64,000 nt of DNA. It comes from Acidovorax sp. sic0104. Its GTDB lineage: Bacteria; Pseudomonadota; Gammaproteobacteria; Burkholderiales; Burkholderiaceae_C. The translations under genes were made by a program, and so were the position numbers. The DNA is taken from NCBI RefSeq assembly GCF_019219095.1, contig NZ_JAHUWH010000004.1:248001-312000 (forward strand), written 5' to 3'. The notes under the pieces were generated by a model. That model did not search any database, had not been told where the DNA came from, and worked only from the letters and a program-made list of their open reading frames with translations. This document shows, piece after piece, positions 8,412-17,248 of the stretch; within the stretch, counting starts at the first letter, position 1; every line of letters starts with the position of its first letter.

Positions 8412-8503
8412 AACACGGGAACGCTCCACACGGCAGTGCTCTGCGGCGCTGTCTATGGGGTGCGTGGTGTAGATATCCATGGTGGTGCAATGCAAAGAAA
8501 GCG

Positions 8504-9712
8504 CTAGTCCCAGGACAGCGCACCACCAGACTGGTATTCAATAACCCGGGTCTCGAAGAAGTTGCGTTCCTTCTTGAGGTCGATCATCTCGCTCATCCAG
8601 GGGAACGGGTTCTCCTCGTTGGGGAACAGCGTTTCCAGCCCGATCTGCGTGGCGCGGCGGTTGGCGATGTAGCGCAGGTAGCCCTTGAACATCGATGCGT
8701 TCATGCCCAGCACGCCACGAGGCATGGTGTCTTCGGCGTAGCGGTATTCCAGCTCTACGGCCTTCATGAACAGCGCGTTGATCTCGGCCTTGAACTCGGC
8801 GGTCCACAGATGGGGGTTCTCGAGCTTGAGCTGGTTGATCAGGTCGATGCCGAAGTTGCAGTGCATCGACTCGTCGCGCAGGATGTACTGGTACTGCTCT
8901 GCAGCACCGGTCATCTTGTTCTGGCGGCCCAGCGCCAGGATCTGCGTGAAGCCGACGTAGAAGAACAGGCCTTCCATCAGGCAGGCGAACACGATCAGGG
9001 ACTTGAGCAGCGTCTGGTCGGTCTCGAATGTGCCGGTGTGGAAGTTGGGGTCCATGATCGCCTCGATGAAGGGGATCAGGAACTCGTCCTTGTCGCGGAT
9101 GGAGGGCACTTCCAGGTAGGCGCTGAAGATCTCGCCTTCATCCAGGCCGAGCGACTCCACGATGTACTGGTAGGCGTGCGTGTGGATCGCTTCCTCGAAG
9201 GCCTGACGCAGCAGGAACTGGCGGCATTCGGGCGCGGTGATGTGGCGGTACGTGCCCAGCACGATGTTGTTGGCGGCCAGCGAGTCGGCGGTCACGAAGA
9301 AGCCGAGGTTGCGCTTGATGATGCGGCGCTCGTCATCCGTCAGGCCGTTGGGGTCCTTCCACAACGCGATGTCCCGCGTCATGTTCACTTCTTGCGGCAT
9401 CCAGTGGTTGGCGCAGGTGGCAAGGTACTTTTCCCATGCCCACTTGTACTTGAACGGCACCAGCTGGTTGACGTCGGTCTGTCCGTTGATGATGCGCTTG
9501 TCGGCAGCGTTCACGCGGCGGTGTGTGGGGGCAGCAGGCGCAGCGGCTGGCGTTGCCTGCGGTGCAACCGATGCCGTCATCGATGCGTGCACGGCCTGCA
9601 GGGAGGGCGTCTGGAAAGACAGGGGCGGCTGTTCCACCGAGTGGCTCTTGTTCAGTCCACCGTCCAGTTGGTTTTGCGATGAGGGCTTGACTTCTTCGTC
9701 CCAGGACAACAT
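8504..9712 (-). CDS. nrdB: NrdB, class Ia ribonucleotide reductase beta subunit
   Basis: Small subunit that houses the diiron-tyrosyl radical and pairs with NrdA to make deoxyribonucleotides. It has 402 residues from the ATG at 9712 ([12 protein letters not shown]). The frame extends 23 codons further upstream, but MLSWDEEV is the family start. Ferritin-like fold ligands are visible: [10 protein letters not shown] (ExxH), [11 protein letters not shown] and [10 protein letters not shown] (ExxH). An Ala/Pro-rich stretch (about residues 40-60) separates a short N-terminal extension from the core. It follows nrdA on the same strand with a 135-bp gap containing strong inverted repeats. Confidence 0.96.
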   Translation of the reverse strand: MLSWDEEVKPSSQNQLDGGLNKSHSVEQPPLSFQTPSLQAVHASMTASVAPQATPAAAPAAPTHRRVNAADKRIINGQTDVNQLVPFKYKWAWEKYLATCANHWMPQEVNMTRDIALWKDPNGLTDDERRIIKRNLGFFVTADSLAANNIVLGTYRHITAPECRQFLLRQAFEEAIHTHAYQYIVESLGLDEGEIFSAYLEVPSIRDKDEFLIPFIEAIMDPNFHTGTFETDQTLLKSLIVFACLMEGLFFYVGFTQILALGRQNKMTGAAEQYQYILRDESMHCNFGIDLINQLKLENPHLWTAEFKAEINALFMKAVELEYRYAEDTMPRGVLGMNASMFKGYLRYIANRRATQIGLETLFPNEENPFPWMSEMIDLKKERNFFETRVIEYQSGGALSWD

Positions 9713-9740
9713 AGATTTTCCAGTGTTCGGATTATGAAAG

Positions 9741-9838
9741 CAGTGCTGCGAAAAGAAAAGCACTGAAGCGTTGCGCAGCAACGATTTGTTGCTTCACAGC
9801 ACATGCGCAACGCCTCGGATGTGTGCGAGGCGTTGCGC
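9741..9838 (-). promoter_or_regulatory. Cluster of inverted repeats between nrdA and nrdB
   Basis: The main one is a perfect 13-bp stem, GCGCAACGCCTCG (9805-9817) with CGAGGCGTTGCGC (9826-9838), loop 8 nt. It starts 9 nt after the nrdA stop. Smaller ones follow: AGCAAC-gattt-GTTGCT (about 9777-9793) and CAGTGCT (9741-9747) with AGCACTG (9759-9765). None is followed by a proper T-run on the minus strand. They could stabilise the nrdA 3' end, act as a processing site or attenuate nrdB. They explain most of the gap. Confidence 0.6.
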
Positions 9839-9847
9839 GCGAAGTCC

Positions 9848-12790
9848 TTATTGGCAGGCTTCGCAGCCTGGGTCGTCGATGGCGCAGAACTTCACGTCCG
9901 TGGCGGGCACGGATGCGGACTGTGCAGCAGCAGCTGCAGCCGCTGCATCGAGCGCGCTGGGCTTGGCCTGTGCAGGTGCCGAAGCCCCCGGTGCGCCGCC
10001 TTCATTGCCGGAGGATACGGCGTTGAGCTGGCGCGTGTTCACCGTGCTCATCTCGACGTGCGTGGCGCTTTGCGTGCGCAGGTAGTACGTGGTCTTGAGG
10101 CCGCGGATCCACGCGAGCTTGTAGGTGTCATCCAGCTTCTTGCCCGATGCACCGGCCATGTAGATGTTCAGGCTTTGCGCCTGGTCGATCCACTTCTGGC
10201 GGCGCGATGCGGCTTCCACCAGCCACTGCGGCTCGACCTCGAAGGCCGTGGAGTACAGCGCCTTGATGTCGGCCGGCACACGGTCGATGGGGTGCAGCGA
10301 GCCCTTGAAGTGCTTGAGGTCCATGATCATCACGTCGTCCCACAGGCCCAGGCGCTTGAGGTCGCGCACCAGGCCGCCGTTGATGACGGTGAACTCACCC
10401 GACAGGTTGGACTTCACGGACAGGTTGCCGAACGAGGGCTCGATCGATGCGTCCACGCCGATGATGTTGGAGATGGTGGCGGTGGGGGCAATGGCCACGC
10501 AGTTGGAATTGCGCATGCCGTCCTGAGCGATCTTCTTGCGCAGGGCATCCCAGTCCAGTGTGGAGGAGCGGTCCACTTCCACATAGCCGCCGCGTGCCTG
10601 CGAAAGCATGTCCAGCGTATCGAAAGGCAGGATGCCGCGGTCCCACAGGGAGCCCTTGTAGCTCGAATACTGGCCGCGCTCGCGGGCCAGCTCGGTGGAA
10701 GCCCAGTATGCGTAGTAGCAGATGGCTTCCATCGACTTGTCGGCGAACTCCACCGCTGCCTGGGAGGCATAGGGGATGCGCAACTCGTACAGGCTGTCCT
10801 GGAAGGCCATCAGGCCCAGGCCCACGGGGCGGTGGCGCAGGTTGGAATCGCGGGCCTTGTTGACGGCGTAGTAGTTGATGTCGATCACGTTGTCCAGCAT
10901 GCGCATGGCCACCGTGATGGTCTTCTTGAGCTTGTCGTGGTCGATCTGACCGTTCTTCAGATGCTGCAGCAGATTGACGGAACCCAGGTTGCACACGGCC
11001 GTTTCGGTGTCGCTGGTGTTCAGCGTGATCTCGGTGCACAGGTTGGACGAGTGCACCACGCCTGCGTGCTGTTGGGGCGAGCGCACGTTGCAGGCGTCCT
11101 TGAAGGTGATCCAGGGATGTCCGGTCTCGAACAGCATGGTCAGCATCTTGCGCCACATGTCGGTGGCCTGCACCGTCTTGGCGGGCTTGATTTCGCCGCG
11201 AGCAGCCTTCTCTTCGTAGGCCACGTACGCTTTCTCGAAGTCAGCGCCGAACAGGTCGTGCAGATCAGGCACGTTGGAGGGCGAGAACAGCGTCCAGGTG
11301 CCCTTTTCCATCACGCGGCGCATGAAGAGGTCGGGGATCCAGTTGGCCGTATTCATGTCGTGCGTGCGGCGGCGGTCATCACCGGTGTTCTTGCGCAGCT
11401 CCAGAAACTCTTCGATGTCCAGGTGCCAGGTTTCCAGGTAGGTGCAGACGGCGCCTTTGCGCTTGCCACCTTGGTTCACGGCCACGGCGGTGTCGTTGAC
11501 CACCTTGAGGAAGGGCACCACGCCCTGCGATTCTCCGTTCGTGCCCTTGATGTGCGAGCCCAGCGCACGCACGCGGGTCCAGTCGTTGCCCAGGCCGCCG
11601 GCAAACTTGGACAGCAGGGCGTTTTCCTTGATGGATTCGTAGATGCCATCCAGGTCGTCGGGCACTGTGGTCAGGTAGCAACTGGAGAGTTGCGAGCGCA
11701 GCGTGCCGCTGTTGAACAGCGTGGGCGTGCTCGACATGAAGTCAAAGGACGAAAGCACTTCATAGAACTCGATGGCGCGGGCCTCACGGTCCTTTTCGTT
11801 CAGCGCCAGGCCCATGGCCACGCGCATGAAGAACGCCTGGGGCAGTTCGATGCGGGTTTTCTTGACGTGCAGGAAGTAGCGGTCGTACAAGGTCTGCAGG
11901 CCGAGGTAATCAAACTTCAGGTCGCGCTCTGCCTTGAGCGCACCGCCCAGGCGCTGCAGGTTGTACTGCAGCAGGCGCTCGTCCAGCAGCTCGTTGTCCA
12001 CGCCCTTCTGGATGAACTGGGGGAAGTAGTCGAGGTATGCCCGGCCCATGTCGGCCTGGGCTACTTCCTTGCCCAGCACTTCGCGCACGATGGTGTGGAG
12101 CAAGAGGCGCGCGGTGGCGTAGGTGTAGTCGGGGTCCTTCTCGATCAGCGTGCGGGCCGCCAGGATGGACGCCTTGTAGACCTCGTCCATGGGAACGCCG
12201 TCGTACAGATTGCGCATGGTTTCGGACACGATGGGCTCGGCCTTGACGTCTGCACCCAGGTTCACGCAGGCGGATTCGATCAATGCCTGCAGCCGCCCCA
12301 GGTCCAGCGCAACACGCGCGTCGCCATCGATCACGTGCAGCAGCGGTGCGGCTGGAGCGGCGGCCTGCTGTTCTGTATGGCGAGCACGTTCCTGCGTGCG
12401 GCGCTCGCGGTACAGCACGTAGGCGCGGGCGATTTCGTGGTACTCGCCGCGCATCAGGCCCAGCTCCACCTGGTCCTGCACATCCTCGATGTGAAAGGTG
12501 CCACCTGCGGGGCGTGACCGCACCAGCGCACGCACCACGTTCTGCGTCAGTGTGTCGACAACTTCGCGTACGCTGGCAGAAGCTGCGCCCTGGGTGCCGT
12601 GGACCGCAAGAAACGCCTTCATCATCGCCACCGCGATCTTCTGGGGCTCGAAAGGCACCACGGCGCCGTTGCGGCGGATGATCTGGTAGTGCGGGAGCGA
12701 GTGGGGGGCACCAGCCGGCGCGGCCTGGGAAGCGAGAGCATCCGATGTGGCGGCGTGGGTGGGGGAAGGCGTGTTCAAAGCAGCTTGCAT
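9848..12790 (-). CDS. nrdA: NrdA, class Ia ribonucleotide reductase alpha subunit with two ATP-cone segments
   Basis: Catalytic subunit converting ribonucleoside diphosphates to deoxy forms. It has 980 residues from the ATG at 12790 with AGAGGA upstream. The frame is open 114 codons further upstream, but that part is unlike the family and covers the promoter. An N-terminal ATP cone (YQIIRRNGAVVPFEPQKI, about residue 35) is followed by a second cone-like segment (about 147-240, including TLIEKDPDYTYATARLLLH), an arrangement known for Pseudomonas NrdA. Active-site and barrel motifs include SSCYLTTVPDDLDGIYES, NLCTEITLNTS and MRPVGLG-type RHRPVGLGLMAFQ. The C-terminal CEAC supplies the swinging redox cysteines. 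It is regulated by NrdR boxes. Confidence 0.96.
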   Translation of the reverse strand: MQAALNTPSPTHAATSDALASQAAPAGAPHSLPHYQIIRRNGAVVPFEPQKIAVAMMKAFLAVHGTQGAASASVREVVDTLTQNVVRALVRSRPAGGTFHIEDVQDQVELGLMRGEYHEIARAYVLYRERRTQERARHTEQQAAAPAAPLLHVIDGDARVALDLGRLQALIESACVNLGADVKAEPIVSETMRNLYDGVPMDEVYKASILAARTLIEKDPDYTYATARLLLHTIVREVLGKEVAQADMGRAYLDYFPQFIQKGVDNELLDERLLQYNLQRLGGALKAERDLKFDYLGLQTLYDRYFLHVKKTRIELPQAFFMRVAMGLALNEKDREARAIEFYEVLSSFDFMSSTPTLFNSGTLRSQLSSCYLTTVPDDLDGIYESIKENALLSKFAGGLGNDWTRVRALGSHIKGTNGESQGVVPFLKVVNDTAVAVNQGGKRKGAVCTYLETWHLDIEEFLELRKNTGDDRRRTHDMNTANWIPDLFMRRVMEKGTWTLFSPSNVPDLHDLFGADFEKAYVAYEEKAARGEIKPAKTVQATDMWRKMLTMLFETGHPWITFKDACNVRSPQQHAGVVHSSNLCTEITLNTSDTETAVCNLGSVNLLQHLKNGQIDHDKLKKTITVAMRMLDNVIDINYYAVNKARDSNLRHRPVGLGLMAFQDSLYELRIPYASQAAVEFADKSMEAICYYAYWASTELARERGQYSSYKGSLWDRGILPFDTLDMLSQARGGYVEVDRSSTLDWDALRKKIAQDGMRNSNCVAIAPTATISNIIGVDASIEPSFGNLSVKSNLSGEFTVINGGLVRDLKRLGLWDDVMIMDLKHFKGSLHPIDRVPADIKALYSTAFEVEPQWLVEAASRRQKWIDQAQSLNIYMAGASGKKLDDTYKLAWIRGLKTTYYLRTQSATHVEMSTVNTRQLNAVSSGNEGGAPGASAPAQAKPSALDAAAAAAAAQSASVPATDVKFCAIDDPGCEACQ

Positions 12791-12882
12791 GGGTGTCCTC
12801 TTCTTTGGGCTGTCTGGGGTGTGATGCTCGGCTGGGAATGCAGCCGGGCCGGGAGATCGGTGTGCCGGACTTTGGAGTGGGC

Positions 12883-12898
12883 ACACTATATATGGTGT
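12883..12898 (-). promoter_or_regulatory. NrdR box, proximal
   Basis: ACACTATATATGGTGT is a 16-bp near-palindrome matching the NrdR consensus acaCwAtATaTwGtgt. It covers the -10 hexamer of the nrdA promoter. Its centre is 32 bp from the distal box, about three helical turns, which is the classic spacing for NrdR pairs. NrdR itself is not in this window. Confidence 0.93.
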
Positions 12899-12913
12899 AT
12901 CTCGTGCATTCAA
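12885..12913 (-). promoter_or_regulatory. Sigma-70 promoter of nrdA
   Basis: On the minus strand, TTGAAT (12913-12908) is followed by a 17-bp spacer and TATAGT (12890-12885). Both hexamers are near consensus. The -10 lies inside the proximal NrdR box and the distal box ends immediately upstream of the -35, so bound NrdR would block polymerase. The predicted leader is about 85-90 nt. Confidence 0.82.
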
Positions 12914-12914
12914 G

Positions 12915-12930
12915 ACACTACCGGTAGTGT
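12915..12930 (-). promoter_or_regulatory. NrdR box, distal
   Basis: ACACTACCGGTAGTGT is a perfect 16-bp palindrome fitting the NrdR box pattern, directly abutting the -35 of the nrdA promoter and phased 32 bp from the proximal box. Confidence 0.93.
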
Positions 12931-13168
12931 ATCGCGGTAAAAATGCCCCGAGGCCCACGCGGCTTGTGCTAGGCGCGTGAAGCGGAGCACTGGCACCACC
13001 GCGCAATCCATTGAAACGCGGGGATATGGGGCAGGCAACCCGCATGTCGACACGCGTTGCGCGGGATTTCGCCCCCGAGACCGCATGGTTCCTTGCGGCC
13101 GCCAAGCACTGCAACAATGTGCAAACGCACAAAGAAAAATCCTGGATGTGGCGCTGGGGCCGCAGCGA

Positions 13169-13798
13169 TCAGCGTGGCGGCGGGTGGCCGGCGAGGGTGG
13201 CGACAGGAAAGCGGCGCAACGGCCAACGGAGCGCATCATGAAGAAGGCGCCAGTCGAACCCTGGCCCGGGATCCTGCTTGCGACCCGGGGCAATGTGCTC
13301 GTGGCCGGCGATGTACTCGATGGCGTAGCGCTTTTCGATGTCCAGACACAGCCGGGCAAGTGTCTGGTACTGCGGGGCTTCGAACTCTCGGCCCTCCAGA
13401 CCTTCGAGTTCGATGCCGATGGAGTCGTCGTTGCACTGGTTGCGGCCTCGGTACGACGACTGCCCCGCATGCCAGGCGCGCTGGTCGCAACTCACGAATT
13501 GCCAGAGCATGCCGGTGCGCTCGATGAAGAAATGCGACGACACGGCCAGGCCGCGGATGCTCTGGAAGTACGGATGAGCGTCCCAGTCGAGCGTGTTGGT
13601 GAATAGTTGCTGCACGTGGCCCGTCCCGTATTCGCCCGGTGGCAAACTGATGGAGTGCACTACGATCAGGTCGATGGCCGAAGACGGCAGTGCGGGCCGA
13701 TCACCGTAGTTCGGGGACACCAGCCGCTGCGCGGCGCGGTGCCAGCCGCCATCCCATGGCAAGGCCGTATCCCGCGCGGCGTCAGGCGATCTCGTCAT
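13169..13798 (-). CDS. ampD: AmpD, 1,6-anhydro-N-acetylmuramyl-L-alanine amidase
   Basis: Cytoplasmic zinc amidase that cuts stem peptide from anhydro-muropeptides during murein recycling. Loss often induces AmpC-type beta-lactamase where AmpR exists. It has 209 residues. Amidase_2 motifs: IDLIVVHSISLPPG (zinc His), SSHFFIERTGMLWQFV, RAWHAGQSSYRGRNQCNDDS (second His) and AGHEHIAPGRKQDPGPGF (third His and Asp). The ATG at 13798 has AGGA 6-9 nt upstream and lies inside the end of pilR (17-bp overlap), implying cotranscription with pilSR. Upstream in-frame starts 13804 and 13825 are less likely. Confidence 0.94.
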   Translation of the reverse strand: MTRSPDAARDTALPWDGGWHRAAQRLVSPNYGDRPALPSSAIDLIVVHSISLPPGEYGTGHVQQLFTNTLDWDAHPYFQSIRGLAVSSHFFIERTGMLWQFVSCDQRAWHAGQSSYRGRNQCNDDSIGIELEGLEGREFEAPQYQTLARLCLDIEKRYAIEYIAGHEHIAPGRKQDPGPGFDWRLLHDALRWPLRRFPVATLAGHPPPR

Positions 13799-15299
13799 TC
13801 GCATCCTGGTCGTTGGGCACGGCAATGTTCAGGCGGGCGATGCGGTAGCGGATCTGGCGCAGGCTGATCCCCAGGCGTGCCGCCGTGGCCGTGCGATTGA
13901 ATCCAGCCTCTCTCAGAGCGCGGATGAGGATGTCGCGCTCTTGCTGGTCCAGCCAGGCCTGCAGGTCGCTGGGCAGCGGCACGGAACTGCCGGGGCTGGG
14001 GCTGGCCTCAGCGGCTGCGTCCGTCAAAGAACTGGCCGGCGCGCTGGTTGCCGGCGCCGTTGCGAGCGTTTCGGCGCGCGAGCTTGCGGAGTCCGGCGGC
14101 AGCACGGGCGCGTCCACCTGCAAGTCCTCACCGTCGCTGAGCGCGACGGCGCGGTGCAGCAGGTTTTCCAGTTCGCGGACGTTGCCGGTCAGCGGGTGCG
14201 CCGCGATGGACGTCAACGCCTGCTCGGTCAGCCGGGGCACTGCGATGCCTGACTCCTGGGCGATGCGGGAGAGCAGCGCGGCGCACAGTGCGGGCAGGTC
14301 TTCGCGCCGCTCGCGCAGCGGTGGGATCACGATCTCGATCACGTTGAGACGGTAGTACAGATCCTGCCGGAATCGGCCCGACTGCACATCGGCGGCCAGG
14401 TCACGGTGTGTGGCGCTGACGATGCGCACGTCCACGGTTTCTTCCTGCGTCGAGCCCAGCGGCCGCACGCTGCGTTCCTGGATGGCTCGCAGCAGCTTGG
14501 ACTGCATGGCCAGCGGAAGGTCCCCGATCTCGTCAAGGAACAGTGTGCCGCCCCGCGCGGCCTGGAAGTAGCCGTCACGGTCCTGCGATGCGCCGGTGTA
14601 GGAGCCCTTGCGCGCGCCGAAGAACTCGGCCTCCAGAAGGTTCTCGGGAATGGCGCCGCAATTGACGGCCACCAGAGGCCCGTCGGCGCGTTGGCTGCTT
14701 GCATGCAGTGCCTGTGCGACCAGTTCCTTGCCGGTGCCTGATTCGCCGTGGATCAGCACGGGTGCCATGCCGCGGGCCACCTTGGCTACCCGCTGCTTGA
14801 CGTTGCGGATCGCGGCGGACTCGCCCACCATGCGCTCCAGCGCCGGTGTCGACCCCGACGATTCGCCTGCGGCCGCCATGGCGGTCCTGCCCTGGTTGCG
14901 CGCTGCGCGGGGCGCGGGTACGCCACCCGTGCCCTGAATGGCGGAGGCCACCACCGAGCGGAACTGTTTGAGATCCACCGGTTTGGTGAGGTAGTCGAAA
15001 GCCCCGGAGCGCAGCGCTTCGACCGCGTTCTCGGCGGAGCCATAGGCCGTCATCACTACGCAGCGCTCCTTGCGCTGCTGCTCACGCAGGTCCTGCAGCA
15101 GTTCCATGCCGAAGCCGTCAGGCAGCCGCATGTCGGTGATTACCGCATCGAAACGGTGGGCCTTGAGTTGCTCGCGCGCTTCCTGCACGCTCGAGGCTGT
15201 TTCCACGCGATAGCCTTCGCGCAGCAGCGTAAGCTCGTACAGGACGCGCAGGTCGGGTTCGTCGTCTACGACGAGGATGGAAGCGGGGGTGGCGTTCAT
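13782..15299 (-). CDS. pilR: PilR-type sigma-54-dependent response regulator
   Basis: NtrC-family activator that, with PilS, turns on type IV pilin genes. It has 505 residues. An N-terminal receiver has phospho-acceptor D56 (DAVITDMRLPDG). The central AAA+ domain shows Walker A GESGTGKELVAQ, Walker B LFLDEIGDLP and the sigma-54 loop as GSYTGA. A C-terminal Fis-type helix-turn-helix is present (FNRTATAARLGISLRQIRYR). Between the AAA+ and HTH parts is an Ala/Ser/Pro-rich linker. It starts 11 bp after pilS. The PilR name rests on the six-helix sensor partner and Burkholderiales synteny; pilA is not in the window. Confidence 0.87.
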   Translation of the reverse strand: MNATPASILVVDDEPDLRVLYELTLLREGYRVETASSVQEAREQLKAHRFDAVITDMRLPDGFGMELLQDLREQQRKERCVVMTAYGSAENAVEALRSGAFDYLTKPVDLKQFRSVVASAIQGTGGVPAPRAARNQGRTAMAAAGESSGSTPALERMVGESAAIRNVKQRVAKVARGMAPVLIHGESGTGKELVAQALHASSQRADGPLVAVNCGAIPENLLEAEFFGARKGSYTGASQDRDGYFQAARGGTLFLDEIGDLPLAMQSKLLRAIQERSVRPLGSTQEETVDVRIVSATHRDLAADVQSGRFRQDLYYRLNVIEIVIPPLRERREDLPALCAALLSRIAQESGIAVPRLTEQALTSIAAHPLTGNVRELENLLHRAVALSDGEDLQVDAPVLPPDSASSRAETLATAPATSAPASSLTDAAAEASPSPGSSVPLPSDLQAWLDQQERDILIRALREAGFNRTATAARLGISLRQIRYRIARLNIAVPNDQDANDEIA

Positions 15300-15310
15300 G
15301 GGAGTGGAGG

Positions 15311-17014
15311 TCAGACCACGATGGTGTCGAACAGCGTGGCGGATTCCGCCGGACGGGTGGTGCGGCGAAAGCCGACGGTGAAGGCATTGCCCCCGGATTC
15401 ACCCCGTGATGTCGCCCGTGACAGCCGCTGGTAGCTGATGGAGGCGCCATGGCGCTGGCACAGTTCGCGGCAAATATAGAGGCCCAGGCCGCTGGAGCGG
15501 CTTTCGGACGAGAAGAAGGGTTCGAACAGATGGCGCTCCACGGACTTGTCCATGGGAGCACCGTCGCTCCACACCTGCAGGCTGATCTGGCCTGAAGGCT
15601 GCGACCGTGTGCTGACCAGCAGCGAGTCCGGCTCCTGGCCCATGTAGCGCAGGGCGTTGTCCAAAAGATTCACGAGTACGCGCCGCAGGTGCTCGGGATC
15701 GAACTCCACCTGGACCGCCTTGGCATCGAGCGTCACCTTCGCCCTGCGCTTGGCTGGATCCTGGGCCTGCCAGTCGTTCCATATCTGCGCCACGGTGTCG
15801 TCCAGAGGCACGGTGGAGGCCGGGGCGTGGCTGATCTGGTGCTGCACGCGGGCGATGTCCAGTACCTCTTCTGCAATCCTGGCCAGGCGGTCGGCGTTCT
15901 GCTGCACCATGTGCGCCAGGCGCTTGTGGGCGGGATCGTGCAGGTCTTCCTCCAGCAAGGCATTGGCTTGCACGATAGCGGCCAGCGGATTGCGTATCTC
16001 GTGCGCAACGGCCGCCGACATGCGACCCATCGCCGCCAGTTTTTCGGTACGCAGGCGAGCCTCCATTTCGCGCAGATCGTGCAGGAACATCACGCACAGC
16101 CGCTCGGTGTGCGTTTGCTCCGATGCCTCCCTCGTGGATGTGAGCCAGGTGCGAACATGCAGACCCGTGGGGCTTTGCCCCGGGTGCAGCAGGTCGACAT
16201 CGGCCGTCAGCGAGTGCTCCTGCCTGAAGGTACGGCGCGCCAGAACCACCAGGGGATTCCAGGCGGCCTCGGCGGTCAGCACGAACGGCAGTTCTGGCAG
16301 GCCCCGCCCGCCCAGCAATTGCAGTCCTGCGGGGTTTGCGATGCGCACAGTATCGCTGTGGTCCACGACCAGCACACCATCGGTCAGATTCTGTATCACG
16401 AGCGCGCTGACCTGGGTCTGCACCCGGGCAGCGACCTGGCTTTGGTGGGCTACTTCCTGTTCGCGCGCCAGACGCGTGGCCAGTTGGTGAACCAGAAAGC
16501 TGACGATGAAGTAGCCAGTGCACGTCAGCGCGCTTTGCAGGTATCGTGATGCATCGTCGCCCATGGCGCGCGACCCCATCCACCATGCCCACACCAGCAG
16601 CAGCAGCGTAGCTGCTGCGGTGGTTCCCAATGCCAGCGTCAAAGTGCCCAGCACAGCCGCCATCAGGATGGGCAGGCCGAACAAGGGGGTGAAATTCATG
16701 ATGCCGGAGTGCAGCAACTGAAGGAGGGCGATGGCCAGCAGGTCGACGCCGAGGGAAGGCAGCCAATGGGGCCCTGCGCGTGGCGATGGAGGGGCATCTC
16801 CTGCCAGTACCCGCAGCAAGGCGGTGGCAATGAGGTAAACCACGCAAACTCCCAGCACCGCCGGTTCCAATGCCTGGTTGACGATCTGCCCCACGCCCTG
16901 CAACAGCAGCAGAGACAGCGCCACCACGACGCGTGCGGTGAGGAAACCACGCCACAGGCGCACGAACGGCGCATCCACGGCGGGTGAGAAGATCCCGGCG
17001 GCTGGAACTCGCAT
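15311..17014 (-). CDS. pilS: PilS-type membrane sensor histidine kinase
   Basis: Partner of PilR. It has 567 residues. The N-terminal third has about six hydrophobic helices (e.g. VVALSLLLLQGVGQIVNQ, LLAIALLQLLHSGIMNF, AAATLLLLVWAWWMGS), as in Pseudomonas PilS. A PAS-like segment follows (NLTDGVLVVDHSDTVRIANP). The HisKA box AAVAHEIRNPLAAI has H338, and the HATPase has N-box LLDNALRYMG and G-box SGLGLYICRELC. PilS in Pseudomonas reads pilin levels in the inner membrane. The start ATG at 17014 lies 3 bp after the preceding small gene. The final 20 or so residues look disordered. Confidence 0.86.
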   Translation of the reverse strand: MRVPAAGIFSPAVDAPFVRLWRGFLTARVVVALSLLLLQGVGQIVNQALEPAVLGVCVVYLIATALLRVLAGDAPPSPRAGPHWLPSLGVDLLAIALLQLLHSGIMNFTPLFGLPILMAAVLGTLTLALGTTAAATLLLLVWAWWMGSRAMGDDASRYLQSALTCTGYFIVSFLVHQLATRLAREQEVAHQSQVAARVQTQVSALVIQNLTDGVLVVDHSDTVRIANPAGLQLLGGRGLPELPFVLTAEAAWNPLVVLARRTFRQEHSLTADVDLLHPGQSPTGLHVRTWLTSTREASEQTHTERLCVMFLHDLREMEARLRTEKLAAMGRMSAAVAHEIRNPLAAIVQANALLEEDLHDPAHKRLAHMVQQNADRLARIAEEVLDIARVQHQISHAPASTVPLDDTVAQIWNDWQAQDPAKRRAKVTLDAKAVQVEFDPEHLRRVLVNLLDNALRYMGQEPDSLLVSTRSQPSGQISLQVWSDGAPMDKSVERHLFEPFFSSESRSSGLGLYICRELCQRHGASISYQRLSRATSRGESGGNAFTVGFRRTTRPAESATLFDTIVV

Positions 17015-17017
17015 GTC

Positions 17018-17248
17018 TCAGGCCGGTCCCAGGTGCCGATGCTCCGGGCAACAGTAGGCATGGTTGCCCAGCATCAGCGCTTCTGCCTGCGGAATGTGCA
17101 CGCCGCAGTGCGCGCAGGCCAGTATGTCCTGCGGTCCACCCGGCGGTGGCGCTGGCCGGCGTGCCTGCACTTCAGTGTCCTTCTCGCGGCGGCTGCGCCA
17201 GATGCCGATGGCCACGACCAGTACGATCAGCAGAACGAGGTACTTCAT
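17018..17248 (-). CDS. PP0621-family small membrane protein with Cys-rich tail
   Basis: A 76-residue protein: one N-terminal helix (MKYLVLLIVLVVAIGIW), a basic stretch with SRREKD, and a C-terminal metal-binding-like region CAHCGVHIPQAEALMLGNH with AYCCPEHRH. The C/H pattern suggests a zinc ribbon facing the cytoplasm, but the function is unknown. It sits between ypjD and pilS in many Burkholderiales. The start at 17248 overlaps the end of ypjD by 4 bp and is chosen because the longer frame upstream only shadows ypjD. Confidence 0.85.
   Translation of the reverse strand: MKYLVLLIVLVVAIGIWRSRREKDTEVQARRPAPPPGGPQDILACAHCGVHIPQAEALMLGNHAYCCPEHRHLGPA

Larger units (their letters stand above)
12791..13168. 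other. 378-bp gene-free stretch upstream of nrdA
   Basis: The nrdA-proximal 140 bp hold the leader, promoter and two NrdR boxes listed separately. In 12931-13168 I see no recognisable gene, RNA or strong hairpin. The nrdA reading frame stays open through it, as expected by chance at this GC content. The ampD transcript must end somewhere here, but no hairpin with a T-run was found. Confidence 0.6.

Noticed and set aside
7736-9682. 648-codon plus-strand frame over the H1-like gene and nrdB
   Set aside because: Ser/Trp/Leu/Pro repeats are the antisense image of the lysine/alanine repeats, and the rest mirrors nrdB.
9803-12517. 904-codon open frame on the plus strand opposite nrdA
   Set aside because: It is the antisense shadow of a well-conserved gene; its translation is His/Val/Gly-rich and matches no family. 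High GC content keeps such frames open.
12791-13132. N-terminal extension of NrdA by 114 codons
   Set aside because: It would run through the promoter and both NrdR boxes; its residues do not resemble NrdA, and a good Shine-Dalgarno precedes the ATG at 12790.
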